From assembly GCF_029852145.1 (NCBI RefSeq), contig NC_079974.1, forward strand, positions 23,910,082 through 23,974,081: 64,000 nt of DNA, given 5' to 3'. The notes under the pieces are model-generated. The model was not told the origin of the DNA. It saw only the letters and a list, made by a program, of their open reading frames with translations, and did no database searches. Below, piece by piece: positions 25,670 through 39,165 of this stretch (its first letter is position 1; every line of letters starts with the position of its first letter). The position numbers and the translations under genes are program-made. The DNA is from Microplitis mediator (lineage: Eukaryota > Arthropoda > Insecta > Hymenoptera > Braconidae).

Positions 25670-28400
25670 TTGACTATATATCGTTTTTCGTGCATCTAGA
25701 ATAAGGAAAAAATAATTAATTACCTACAATTATCGATCTTAGCAACGAAATTCTCGATATTAACTGCACTGCTGGTGTTTTTTTTATAGAAGTCGTCGAG
25801 AGTGGGGCGATCGGAACTATCAGAGAGAGCCGATGAACTGAAAATTAAATTTTCGTGCCACTGGCGCGGTGTAAATTAAATTTTTCAATTTTAAACTTTT
25901 TAAAAATATTAAAATCCTGCGTGCAGATAGCAGAGGGATTATTTTTTTCAAGTATTTGTATATAAATATTTCGGGAAATTCGATAGAGACAAAAAGGTAT
26001 GCGGTAATAGAGAGTAAAAAAAATGTTGGAGCAAATATTGTTAATGAAAAATATCCAATTTACGTAAAACAATGCGGCGGCCGGTATTTTTTTAACATGT
26101 CGATGGGATTGGAGGTTGGCTGATGATCAATATGTTCTGTTGCTCCCCGAGGCTCATTTTAACAATCCTCCGTATCATTGCGACACACCTAGGTTTAATT
26201 AACAAAATAATAATAATAAAATATCCAGTGGTTTATGTTTTAGTAACCGTCAAACTGATCGCATAAATTCGACACTTTCATTGCATTTTTCCTCTTTCAA
26301 TCCCCGTCGCGAGCCCCTTTTAATATTTTCTACCGACTCCACAGGGGCTCGTATATTCTCTTACGCCTACGGCTAAATTGTTTCATATTTAAATATTTAT
26401 AGGATGAAATTCAAGCAAGAAAAGTATGAAAAAGTTTTAAATAATTTTTCTTCAGATAAAAAATTGAATACGAAATTAAATAAAAAATCTATAAAATTCG
26501 TTACTAGAATAGTTTTATAAAGTTGACAGTGTCGAGATCTCTAGTCGGTTACCTGCCTGGGGTTATATTCTCAAATCGTATCTCAATACCCAATGCACAG
26601 AACACCGAGCACTGGCACTAGACTGTAGGATATAATACAAGTGGTGGCAGAGCCAGCAAAGGCGAAACTGTCATGTCCCATTTGTATTCCGCAATAACGT
26701 CGGAAGTTTCTCAAGTGGTAAAGTGCCTTCAAGATCGCACTTTGACTTTTGGTTATCGAGATATGAATCCATGTGACGTTTAGTCGACGTCTACTAGTCG
26801 TCGTCTACTAGTCCTGATATCAGAGTCTAAAGTCTTTGCTGAAAGAGAGTGGAAATGATATTCAAACTGACTGGAAACATGAATCAAACTGGATTCAACT
26901 CTGCATTTGTAAACTACCTTGGAGTTCTGCCAGCTCTTACACACAACTTAATCAGTTTTAATCACATAAATAACTAACTCCATAACAATCAACTACAATA
27001 TTACCATTTATTATTATCATTATCATCATTATTGCTCCTTCCTTTTATTAATTAAATAAAAAATAAATATGATTGCTCCCGTCCGCATATATATTTTAAT
27101 TAATATGTTTATTGAACAAATAAAACCTGTAACATGAGACAATTATTGTTATTTAATTATCTCCAATAACAGACCGTAATATTGAAAATTTCCATTAAAT
27201 TATTTAATTGATAAATATTTTCGCTTTTATTCCGGTTACACAAAGAAGCCTGAGGATTTAATTAATATAAACTTTATTCAGCAATAAAATCGAATTTAGG
27301 TCGGCGAATGTTTATTTGACGTTACTGAAAATAATTATAAAAAGTATTTATTGGAATTAATTTACACAAAATTTTTCAACACCGCGGAACTAAAATCTAT
27401 ATGCCATAAAAAAAATATCGGACGTGTAAATAAGCGAATTTTTTTTTTTTCGGGTTTTTAGCAAATATTTTTAGTGAATTTACAATCCGGATTGCCGTGA
27501 GAGATTAAGGAGCCGAGTTAATCAGCTTAGAGTTCTATTGGAATTTTTTTTCGTTTTTTATCATCGAGTAGCTATAGAGTATTTTTAACGGTTTTTACTG
27601 TGTGATGCTGCTGGTGTACGCGGATGGTGGATGGTGCAGTGGCATGGCAAGTTTATTGACTCTTTTTACAGAAAAAGTCGTTAACGACGCGAAACGAAGA
27701 AAGAGTATAAACAAAAAGTGTTGAGGTATCTGGTGACGGGAGGAGAGAGGAGCTGGAGGCTCTCAAAGTACACGAACGACCTGCCGCAAAACTTTTGAGT
27801 TTGGAAACTTACCAACTATATACTCGGCCTAAGTCTCGGTATGCTTTAGCATCCTTCCCTACTTCTTGCGTGATATACCTCGGAACTTGCCAACTGGGTT
27901 TTAACTATTTTATGAAGGATTTAACTATCAAAGCTAACTATCATACGAGTGTGATTGCGACTCCATTAACGGTATTAAATATTCACAAATATATGTTGAG
28001 ACTTTATTATTTTGGGAATTTTACTCTCAAAGCAAACTGGGGCACTGCAACGGAGATGTATTCGTTTTTTTTTTTTGCGGAGTAATTAGTAATTATAAAT
28101 AGACGAATAAGAAAATATGATTAAGGGAAGGAGCTACAGAGTACTTGATTAATATTTTTTATAAGGATTCCGCGAACGTCTTCCATCTCAGTATATAGTA
28201 ATCTCCGTAGTGCATAAATTGAATTGAAAAAATCTACTGCATTGAAATAAGAAAAACTTTTTTTCTAGATGACGGAGCGTAACATGAGAGGATGGAGTAG
28301 GGTGTCACTGTGTATGTATTTTTATGAAAAGAGGCCCGCAACTTTCCTTCTGTTTCCCAGGACTCGGTGCTGAGGAAAAATATTTTTTCAATCATTTCTA
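25670..28400. other. AT-rich spacer, no gene seen
   Basis: No domain-bearing frame, tRNA or long repeat found. Slightly more complex patches occur at 26520-26900 and 27590-27920. A plus-strand frame at 27795-28085 begins in a balanced patch but ends in a poly-T/poly-F run and is not called. Confidence 0.4.
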
Positions 28401-29053
28401 CACGGAAAGAAAATTATGGCAGCGGTTTCCATAATTTTGTGAAATTTTTTCCTATACCATCATAGGAATTACGACCATAAATTATGGGAGCGGTTCCTAT
28501 AATTTATAGGCTTACTTTCTATAATATTATGGGAATCATTCCTATAATTTATGGGAATGGTTCCTATAATTTATAGGAACCACTCCCATAAATTATAGGA
28601 ACTATTCCCATAATATTATGGGAATGGTTCCCATATTATCATGAAAAAATTAATTTAAAGAAGTGTGGTAATCACTTCTACAATACACAGAAATATTATA
28701 AAACATTAAAACAAAAATTCAAACATTGAAAAAAAAAATCGTATTTGGCAAAAAACATTAAAATTTTTAACATGAATTTTTTGTCAGCACAAAACATTCA
28801 AGAAAATTTAAATTTTGGGAAATTTCTACACTATTGTGCAAAAAAAAAATTTTATGATATTATAGGGATGGTTCCCATAATATTATGGTAATAGTTCCCA
28901 TAATATTATAGGAATAGTTCCTATACCAATATGGGAACCATTCCCATATCATTATGGGAACCATTCCCATAATGGTATGGGAACCATTCCCATAATGGTA
29001 TGGGAACCATTCCCATAATGCATAGCAAAACTTCCCATAATTTTCTTTCCGTG
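28401..29053 (+). mobile_element. Family B MITE, copy 3 (short)
   Basis: 653-bp copy with TA flanks (28399-28400, 29054-29055). It keeps both TIRs and the AT-rich core but has fewer palindromic units than other copies, so size variation comes from the palindromic blocks. Confidence 0.94.
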
Positions 29054-29055
29054 TA

Positions 29056-31066
29056 TGTGCTAGAGTTCTTCCAAAAGATTTGACCGATATCCCCGAGGCC
29101 TTCAAGCATCCATCGGACGCCTTCATTTTAATCAGGATCACCGTCTAAAAAATTCGATAGAAATTAGATCGAAAATCTAGACGCAGATCTTTTTCTCGAC
29201 TTATGACCCATAGGAGAATTGATGAGGATGAAATAAATTGTATTTATTTTTTCGCATGAGCCGTTTAACCCATCAAGTGACGATACAGGCCTTATATATC
29301 CATTCAATGTCGTTTTATTTACAGAGATCAATGGCAAGTAATGGATACCGTCCATAGAGTAGTCGAAAAGAAATGTAGCAGTGAAAAAAAAGTGTCTCCC
29401 GAGAGTAGCAAGAAGGTAAAAAGGCTTTTCAGATAGTCAGGGGTATTATGGAAGAAAACCGAGAGACAAAAAGCGTGGATGGAGTTAGTTCCAACAGGTA
29501 GACGGGCTCTTCTCAGCGGTTGGTTATCTACGTGTAGGAGAGCGAAACGATTGCAGTTTAAAAGCAATTTTCTTGTCACCCTCCCGTCACATTCTTTCTC
29601 AGTCCGCTGAAAAAAGCCACCGCCACACGTGTTCCGTGCACGCGGATCCCCAGGTGATTTTCATCGCTACCCGGTCTCTATTGTCGCGCTAAATCACCTC
29701 GCCGGTAAATCTACTACCGAGATATGACACAAAACAACGACCCGGTAAATAGATTAATAAAAGCGAATAAAATCTCTCGGCTATTTATTTCTTTGGAAAT
29801 AACTTTTAAAACTCGTCCGCTTATTTTATTCCCGGTTTTAAAAACACTTATTTATTATCAGCAATAACAAAAATAATAACAATAATACTGAGTAGAAATG
29901 TTTCAGGTCGCGTCATATAAAACAGTAAATAAAAGTGGAGCGAGAGAGTTTAAGTATAAGAAAAAGATAAGAATCCCTTTGGCGATTGTTTTGATGGTTC
30001 TCTATTTTATTTTTTAAACTTTTATTCTAGATTTTTTAAGTTCTGGCATCTCGTGCAGAAACGAAACAAGCGACTCAGCAACCGTCACCCTCAACGTTTA
30101 CAAGAGTAGTTGTTATATATCGCCGGTCCACTTTGAACTCTCGAGACAAACGGACGAAGAAGAACAAAACTACGGGATGTTGGTTGGTGCCTCTGGAGCC
30201 AACTTTAACTAAAAGCGTTCAGGAGCGGCAGCATTTTCAATTGTTTTCGCGACGAGATACCAAGATTGAAAATCTTAAACTTTTTAAGTACTCTGTTATT
30301 TTATACCTTTACAAACTTTTTATCGTTATTCATGATATTTACTTTTAATTTATTTTACTCCATATTTTATTATTATTTTTATTTAAATTTGTCGTACAAG
30401 TTCAATTCGAAAGCAAAGTTACTTCCCGCGTGATCGCTCGAACGACTAATTTCGCCGGAAGTGTTATTTATTTGGCCGAGTTCGAGAGCTATAGATATTG
30501 GCGCGAATGGCAAAATATGAATTTTATTTAAAAAGTGATTGGTTTACAGTGTAATAGATTTTTCTAAGTACTTCGGTCGGTATGTCGGGTAGATTTGTTT
30601 GATTCGAAGAAAATATACGGCTGGCACCGCCTTGAGAACAAGGACGAGGACGACGGCGACGACGAAATTTTCTATTTCTCTGAAACGCAATGCTCCGGAT
30701 CGAGGTCTCTCGATTGGTTGCCTCTACCCGCCTCAGCTCTATAACTATAAATATACATATATATATGAGACAAACAGCGTCAATGCATTGTTGTTCTTGT
30801 GCTTTACTTGGCTCGCGGTTACCAACTTCTCGCGACCGCGATCGACATCTATAAATTTACCGCCGCGACTCCCTAAACTCTTGAAATATATTGTTACGTC
30901 AGAAAGTGTTTTATTATATATTATTTTTAAATTATTGTAGACAGCGGTAGTTTACATTTTTTACTCAGTTCGTTACGATTTAATTTAAAGAAAAGACAAA
31001 GAAATTTTTTTCATTTTTCCTTTTCATCTGAAATATGTTTATTTAATGGAAGAGATTATTTTTGAA
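29056..31066. other. Spacer with short coding-like patches
   Basis: 29065-29148 (+) reads 27 codons to TAA with a protein-like sequence (DIPEAFKHPSDAFILIRITV), directly after the family B copy; it is too short to call. 29560-29720 and 30590-30850 are more GC-rich. No RNA gene or recognised exon. Confidence 0.35.
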
Positions 31067-31068
31067 TA

Positions 31069-31807
31069 GGGGAGGGTGGGGCAGAGCGGCCCCCCTAAGC
31101 CAATTATTATTTTTTGTGGCTTTCAACCATAAGATCACTTTACTTTTGTCCTATTTCGAAGAAATTTATGGACATTTTGCCAAAATTCTGAAAAAAAATT
31201 TTTTTTTTTTGTGGGGCAGAGCGGCCCCCCTCCAAAAAGTGATAAAAAAATTGTTTTTTTTTTTTTTAAATTGTTTTCATCATTAAGAATGTATTTCTTT
31301 CTCTTGACAACTATTTTTGGTTTTATATTACTCGAAAAAAATTTTTTAAAGTGTAATAAATTGTTTATTCTCGATTACCTTAATTACTAATTGTTATTTA
31401 ATAAAACAAAAAATCAATTCTATAGTTTTACTTTATTTCAAAAATTTATCAACTAAAAAAAAAAATTTAATTTTTATAAATTTTTAGTGACCAAATTTGC
31501 CTCTTACATAGAGAAACGGCCGAAAAATATGAAAAAATAATTTTTTCGGAAGTTTCGGCTGGTCCATTTTGCCCCAGGTGTTATGCGTAGGGCTAGAAAT
31601 GTGGAATTATACTAATTTTGTTTTAATTTGACGATAAAAATATGAAAAAATCACTTTTTCAAAATTTTGGGCTTGTCCATTTTGCCCCAAACGTCATGCG
31701 TAGGGGTAAAAATGCGCAAACATATCGGATTTATAGTAATCCGTCGAAAAAAAAAAAATTTTTTTTTGATTAAAATTTCAGGGGGGCCGCTCTGCCCCAC
31801 CCTCCCC
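31069..31807 (+). mobile_element. Family A MITE, copy 5
   Basis: 739-bp copy with TA flanks (31067-31068, 31808-31809). Slightly shortened poly-T tracts account for the size. Non-coding. Confidence 0.95.
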
Positions 31808-31809
31808 TA

Positions 31810-34058
31810 TAGAACAAAATTTTGACTAGAATTTGTCGTAACTTTATTTTGCAAAAACTAATAAGTCCAAAATTTTTTCGCCATTCGAGCATAAATAACA
31901 TAAAAAGTACAGATTTAAAGCTTTAGAATGATATTTTTTTTTTTTTATACGAGCATTTGTCACGAAAATGCAGAAGATTGAATTCTCTATCCTGAAATTA
32001 ACATTTTCCGATTGGGAGCCTTTTGGAGCAGAAACCGAATAAAATTACAAAATAAAATGAAATAACTGTTGAACCCTTGAGCATCCAATAAATCACACTT
32101 AAAAACAAAGTGTCCTATTTTTACAGAATTTAAATTATTTTCGACATTAACGCTCTTAGATCACGAAATTAATAGAACCGCGGTAGGAATTTATCACCTT
32201 CTTTATTCCGACTAAGCACGTATATCTATATGCTTATCGAGTATATATCCGATTTCAATCAGTACCTGGCGGTTCGGACGGTTTAAAATACTCCTGTCTA
32301 GCACTCTTCTACCACTGGCGGCTATATCTTAAAGCGGAAGTGATTTGTTCCCGCCAACGACTCCGCTGGGCTGAGTTACATCGCTCGTTTCCATTACTCT
32401 CTAATCTTCCATTCAATTCCCACTTCGGTAATGGCTCGTACTTATTGAGGTGACTCATTTCACCTCTTCCTCCTTCTTCGCCTCCCCCTTCGTCTTTCTC
32501 TACTTCTTTCTCCGAAGCTCGCTTCATTCGGTTAAAAAAATAAAGTGAAAAAGAAATGAAGAAAGATTGAAAGAACCCGATAATTCTTTGCCAAGTGTAT
32601 CAGACAAAGACGAGAGTTTGATAAGCTCGTTTGCCCCTCCATACTTCTTTTGTATGTCTATAGGTATAGATATAGATATATAATAATAATAATGATGATA
32701 ATAATAATAGCGGACTTTAAAATGGGATGAAAAAACGGAAATAGAGGGTATAGATTTTGTCCGTGGGAGTTTTTCACTTCTTATTGAATGTACGTATCAA
32801 GCAAACGAGACAGAAAATCACAGTAAAGTCTATCGAGAAAAATGTTATAGAAAAAAAAAAACAAAAAAAGTAATAATTTTTTTTTCTCAACGCGTTATAA
32901 AGTCATTAAACTTTATTGACAAGCAATCATGTCTAATTCGTCTTACCCTTTGGAGCAGCTTTAAATTTACGATCGGTCTCCTTACTTTCAGCGACAGAAT
33001 TTATCGGATTTAGAAATTTCGCGGGCGCTTTTTCTTCGAGAAATAAAGAAAAGGTAAAAACAAGAGCCATAGAAGTAGAAACAAATTGTTTCACTGGAAT
33101 AGGTTCCACATGGACGAGTGACCCCAGAAAACTCAGTATCTCCAACTGCACTTGTGAAAATTCTACAGAATCCCTTTTTCCCCTCAGCGGGTTCGCTTTC
33201 CCTCGGTTCGCTGTACGGAGATCTCTTTGCCGAAACAAAGTGAATCAATTCCACCCAGTTTGCCTTTGAACACCAAAGAAATTTATAGTTCACAAGCCAG
33301 ACACATCCACCCATTCAATACATTATTTCTCGTAGCTAAAAAAATTTTATACTTTTTTACTGAATTTATTTCCACGGCGTCATGTTTTTTTTTTATTTTC
33401 TTGCCGTACAATTGTTTGCAGGAAAATCCAACCTGACCAAAGCGTCTAGTAGAGAAGTTAAGTTGACTAGAGAATGAAACAACGAATATAACTTCCGGTG
33501 GCAAGTTGACGACGACTATTACGCAAAATAGTGTCCCCAGGTCATCAATCATTCGCGATAATGAAAGAGACCGACTATTACACCTTTTACCCGACGTAAA
33601 TACCTGTCAGAGTATCTAAACCTTGCGCATAAAAGGCTACTAAATTATTCCCCTTTTATTATTTTCATTTTTTTTTTTTGTACCCACCATTAATTAAATT
33701 CACTTCAAAATTTTAAACTTGACAGTAAAGCGATAAAGTTTTGACGTAATTGTTATTATAATTCATGAATTGTTTTCAAAATTAGTATCTTAATATTCAA
33801 AAGCCAAACATTGTTCCAACAATTAGTAATCACGGAGAAATATTTAAATCCAGTGTGTTGTGGTAGTTACTGAGAGAAAACAGTGAATGCCGTAATAAGG
33901 AGGGCCGTTAAACAAACTTTAAGTTATGTTAATGTAAAAAGAAATTTTTAATAGATTTTGTACACTCGTTACCAAGTTGTAATTTTATTTACATAAACTT
34001 TTTTACTCACAACAGTTCAAAATTATTTTTATTAACATTCGTTCACAGAAATATCCAA
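31810..34058. other. Spacer, no gene seen
   Basis: AT-rich, with balanced patches at 32270-32560 and 32940-33560. Minus-strand frames in these patches (32309-32527, 32933-33238, 33283-33552) overlap one another and show no domain. A small TAATAATAATGATGATAATAATAATAG run sits near 32680-32710. Confidence 0.35.
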
Positions 34059-34954
34059 CACGGAAAGAAAATTATGGCAGCGGTTCCCATAATTTTGTGA
34101 AATTTTTTCCTATACCATCATAGGAATTACGACCATAAATTATGGGAGCGGTTCCTATAATTATAGGAATGTTTCCCATAATTATAGGAATAGTTCCTAT
34201 AATTATGGGAATGATACCCATAACACTATAGGAATGATTCCTATAATTATAGGAATGGTTCCTATAATTTATAGGAATACTTTCTATAATATTATAGGAA
34301 CCATTTCCATAATATTATGAGAATGGTTCCTATAATTATAGGAATATTTCCTATAATTATGGGAATGATACCCATAACACTATAGGAATGGTTCCTATAA
34401 TTTATAGGAATACTTTCTATAATATTATGGGAATCATTCCTATAATATTATAGGAACCATTCCTATAATATTATGGGAATGGTTCCCATATTATCATGAA
34501 AAAATTAATTTAAAGAAGTGTGGTAATCACTTCTACAATACACAGAAATATTATTAAACATAAAAACAAAAATTCAAACATTGAAAAAAAAAATCGTTTT
34601 TGGCAAAAAAACATTAAAATTTTTAACAAGAATTTTTTGTCAGCACAAAACATTCAAGAAAATTCAAATTTTGGGAAATTTCTACACTATTGTGCAAAAA
34701 AAAAATTTTATGATATTATAGGGATGGTTCCCATAACATTATGGGAATAGTTCCCATAATATTATAGGAATAGTTCCTATACCAATATGGGAACCATTCC
34801 CATAATGGTATGGGAACTATTCTCATACTATTATGGGGACGGTTCCCATAATATATGGGAACCATCCCTATAGTGGTATAGGTACTATTCCCATACCATT
34901 ATGGGAACCATTCTCATAATGCATAGCAAAACTTCCCATAATTTTCTTTCCGTG
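34059..34954 (+). mobile_element. Family B MITE, copy 4
   Basis: 896-bp copy. Flanks are AA on both sides instead of TA (34057-34058, 34955-34956), the only copy without TA at either end. The internal palindromic section contains a partial duplication (about 34150-34400). Confidence 0.92.
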
Positions 34955-34956
34955 AA

Positions 34957-37594
34957 AAACATTTTTTTTTTAATTTTTGAAAATTATGAGCAAACATATA
35001 ACCTGTGAAATCTTTGAAGGTAACAACTCTTTGAGCAAAATATCGTATGTCAGTCCAGCATAACTGATATTATTATTAAAATTATTTGAAAACGTCTAAA
35101 AAAGTGTTTGTTAATCAAAGGCAATGTTTGTGGAAGTATTAATTACATTATGAAGTTGAAATACAAAACGATAGTAGAATATTGCGCTACATAGGATAGA
35201 ACAGAGATGCGAAAATGTATCGATATATGACGAACCAGCGATACGAGCATGGAGTCAAAGTTTGATAAAACCGCATCTGCGCTTAGATTTCATGTTCGAC
35301 TAAATATAACATTAAAGTCGCTCGTGTGTAGTTCAAAGAACGTGCTGCTAGCTTGTAAACATCGTAAACTATATTGTAATATACAATATAATAACTCGTT
35401 CATTTGTATACATGCCGCGATTAAATTGCTAATGAGATGCCTCATACATTTTCTGCACGATGCAATCATGTGGTTATATTTTTATTTTTAAATTGATTTT
35501 TATCCCTCGGGGGTTTTTAAATTGACGGGTCGCGCCAATCGAAATTTTACGCTTGGCATGAATAGAAAATTTAAAAAATAGAAGCAATTTTTTTTTTCAA
35601 ATTTAAAACTTGATGTCGCGAATATCGGGTATTTAAATTTTAATTACTGTTATAAAAAGAAATAATTATTATTATTTTAAGCAACATTTTTATTCTGTTC
35701 ATTTTGTGAAATTGAATAAATGTCTGGCCAAATTGCAATATAAGCAGTAATTAAATTTGAAAATTTTTTTTGCGGGATATAATTCTACGAGTTTATCGTG
35801 AGTGCTTTTTTATTATTTAGTGATTACGAATTAATTAAATTCTGTGCGTATAATTCCGTCTATTGAATCTATTGAATCTATTGAATTTTTTTCCTTTGAG
35901 AAAATTAATTAATATTTCAATTAATCATTTACAGAGTAGCGGGCGGAATAGTGACGTCACGAAAAGTATTCACATTTATAATCTTGGTTTTCATATATAT
36001 TTTTCATGAAAATTCAAAATTTTCATGCATATAAATTTGAGAACAAGAATTTAAAAAAAAACCTAATTTCGATAGAAGATTTTTTAAATGAATTTTTTTC
36101 CTCATCAAATTCTTCGTATTCTCGGGTTGGAAAATTAATTAATAATAGTAATTGTTAATTACATAAATTAGAATAATAAGAGCAAATAAATTTCTCGTGA
36201 TGAAAGTTTGATTCGAGGCAAAAAGCGTAAGATGAAAGCATCTCGGTTACAATCTTATTTGTCTGAGCAAAGCCAAAGCCAAAGCTATGGAAGTAGTTTA
36301 CCGTGAATTGTTATTGTTCTGTTGTATATATTGTTATAAATTTAATGAGGTACTATGATAACAAGTTATTGTTACGGATGAATAAAGATGTAGACAAAAA
36401 GATTACATTTCTATCATAAAACATTGGGAATTAGAGTAAATAAACGTCAGTCTTCTGCAAATACGTCATCAGCCGCAAATAAAACTCGAAGGAAAAAAAA
36501 TGACGTTTTTTTTAAACGTGATTTTTTTTATCAGTACTCGACTTACGTAAAAGCGCTTGTTATTGATATCTCCTTGAATAATTGATTGGATTTATCGAAC
36601 TGATACCTTCTAACGAGATAAATCTGACAAAATAAACCGACCTCATATTTTATATGCAATTACTTTTTAAGGAAGAACGAGGCGATTTAAATCTATTGAA
36701 CAATGCGATTATAAATAACAATGTTATGTACTATCAGTTGACCTGTGATCTAAAAATATGTTTTACTACAAACTGTGACGTGGTTATTAAATATTTTTAA
36801 ATTTGTCAACTGAGAGCTTGAAAAATTTATTTTATTTATAAAATATATGATATTCACATGAGAATTTTTTTTTCAAATTCTTGATGTTTTAATTTAGAAT
36901 TACAGATATTTCTCTATTGATTAAAAGCATTCATAAAATTTTTTTTTAAATATGAATTTTTATGTAATTGAAAACAATTTTTATTCTTCATCGCATTCAG
37001 TTTACAACAACCAATTATTGACTCATGTGAAGAATTTTTTAAATTAAAAACCTGTGAGTTAAATTGATAAATAAATCAACTGCAACAATGGAATAATCAA
37101 CAAATACTTTTATTTCAATACTCAAAATTTTATTGGAAAATTTTTAATAAAAATTTTTTTATTAAAAAGAGCCGACTTTTTTTTTATAACGCAAAATTGA
37201 CGCAAGAGGGAAAGATAAATAAAAATTACAACTGCTCTCAACACTTTTTACCGGTTATCGTTGTACAGTGTAATACCAATTATACATAGAGTAGAACAAG
37301 ACTTTGTAAAATATATTCGTAATAATAAATTTTCTCATAAAACACGAGACAAGCGATATATTGCACGAAATACTTGAATATACAAACAAAAGGTACCGCC
37401 GACTACAATTTAATTATACTTTATAATTAATATTACTGTTCTTGTTATTATTTTCTTTGAGTTTATAATTTAATTATTAATCAAAAAATAAAACCGCTTC
37501 CAGAATAAATAAATTTATTTAATTGGTGATATTTCAATGATAACTTGTTTTTATCAGTAGGCATTTAATAAAAATTATTTTAAAGAAACACTCA
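34957..37594. other. AT-rich spacer, no gene seen
   Basis: Very AT-rich. A frame at 35249-35491 (+) has no recognisable features. Short ATTGAATCT repeats occur near 35862. No RNA gene. Confidence 0.45.
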
Positions 37595-37989
37595 GAAAAT
37601 TAAATGATAGGAATTATCATCTAGTGATGGTAAAATTTTTATTATCAATCCGATAGTAGTGAATTTTATCTAGATGATTGTATAAATCATCTAGATCGTA
37701 ATGTTTACCATATGGATGATAATTGTTATGATCGTGTATGTTAACTAGAGTTAATTACTATTATTATTCTAAATAGTTATTTATAATTTCTAATGATAAC
37801 AGTTACCATCAGAAATTATAATAGTTACACTGTAAAAAATCGGGAGTGAATCCGGATTTCATTTAAACCCGAATTCACTCCGGTTTCTCTAGGATTCAAA
37901 TAAGTCTCTAGAAAAAACGCTAGTACATAAAAGTTAAGGAAGAACATTTCTCTACACCCCGAAAATTAAATGATAGGAATTATCATCTA

Positions 37990-38826
37990 CTCTCTAAAAA
38001 TGAATTAGTGGAAATTTCATTAATTACGTTAGTAAAGCAGTATTCATTTCATAATCAGTGTATTTAAATAACAAATTAGTGAATTCTCACTAATAAATTT
38101 AGTACTATAATTTTCACTAGCAAATTAGTGATTTTCACTACTGAACTAGCGATATTTTCATAATTTCTACAAGTGAAACTATTATTCACTTCTTAATTTG
38201 TGAATTTCACAATTTCACTAGTAACTTTAACTAGCAAATAATTAGATATTTTACTAGATATTAATATAATTAATAATTACGGTGCTATTTTTTAAAATTT
38301 TAATAAAAAACTTTCAAAATAAAAAAAAAATAGAAGTACAGAACAATAATATATTTATATGAAGAGTACGTTAATTATAACATCACGGATTTTTTATTCC
38401 TTTATCAGTTATTGTTTGGTATCATAACGAATATACTATTTACACTCACGCGATCACATGCGTAGGTCAGCGCAGTGGATAGCATCAAAGACTTTGAATC
38501 GGAAAGATGCAGGTTCGAGCCCAGCAGTCACCGGGATTTTTTCATCAATCAAAATCATGAATATTTCCTCGAAGTAATGATTCTAATACATTAATCATAT
38601 TTCGGATCTAATTACAAGTGTCTTATATTTTTTTTCGCAATATAATATTTTTTTTCACCGATGAAATCAGTGGATTCTCATATTCACTTATCATATCAGT
38701 AAATTCTAATATTCACATATTCATTTAGTGAATATTCACTAATTCTGCGTGGTACGATTGTATCATTGACAATTAGTGAATATTCACTTGAAATTAGTCA
38801 ATAATCACTAATTCATATTTAGAGAG
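37990..38826. mobile_element. Family E MITE, nested
   Basis: 837-bp element with TIRs CTCTCTAAAAATGAATTAGTG-type at left and CACTAATTCATATTTAGAGAG-type at right, flanked by TA (37988-37989, 38827-38828). The intact 108-bp unit at 37595-37702 has a single TA at the same place (37622-37623), proving the insertion. The interior is filled with CACTAATT/AATTAGTG motifs plus a tRNA-like block. Confidence 0.93.
38463..38531 (+). tRNA. tRNA-Gln-like sequence (pseudogene or SINE head)
   Basis: Contains a D-arm/box A-like CAGCGCAGTGGATAGC, an anticodon arm GACTTTGAATC matching that of glutamine tRNA (anticodon TTG) and a perfect box B GGTTCGAGCCC. The acceptor stem pairs poorly and the T stem has a mismatch, so it is not a working tRNA. 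It is followed by AT-rich sequence inside the family E element. Most likely the RNA polymerase III promoter head of a tRNA-derived SINE captured by the MITE. Confidence 0.55.
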
Positions 38827-39060
38827 TAGTGATGGTAAAATTTTTACTATTAATCCGATAGTAGTGAATATTATCTAGATGATTGTATAAATCATCTAGA
38901 TCGTAATAATATTAACTACAATCACTGATAGTTACTGTTATCATCCTGATGGTAATTTTTACCATCCTGATATTATTATCTTTACTAAAAAAATTATAAC
39001 ACTAACTATCTTTGCATTTAAAAACTTTCTTCAGCAGCTAGCGATTATTTTTTTCAGTGT

Positions 39061-39165
39061 AGGTGCCATTCCTATAATGGACACTCCCAAAAAACCTGTT
39101 TCCATACGATATGGGAACCATTCCCACAATAAATTGTAATTGTTACCGTAAAATTCCCGCCGTGA
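39061..39165 (+). mobile_element. Degenerate family B-like fragment
   Basis: Contains CCATTCCTATAATGG, ATATGGGAACCATTCCCA and a right end AAAATTCCCGCCGTG resembling the family B terminus. Heavily diverged, no left TIR; either an old relic or a related family. Confidence 0.45.

Larger units (their letters stand above)
37595..39060. repeat. Composite repeat region with GATGGTAA/TTACCATC motifs and a 108-bp duplication
   Basis: A 108-bp unit at 37595-37702 recurs at 37961-38908, where it is split by the element at 37990-38826. Both units carry the palindromes ATCTAGATGAT and GATAGTAGTG. Between them, 37829-37900 holds an inverted pair CGGGAGTGAATCCGG / CCGAATTCACTCCGG. After the second unit, GATGGTAA and TTACCATC motifs continue to about 38985. 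Probably overlapping non-autonomous elements; exact ends unclear. Confidence 0.7.

Noticed and set aside
38463..38531. Functional tRNA-Gln gene
   Set aside because: The acceptor stem does not pair and the T stem has a mismatch; kept as a tRNA-like remnant.
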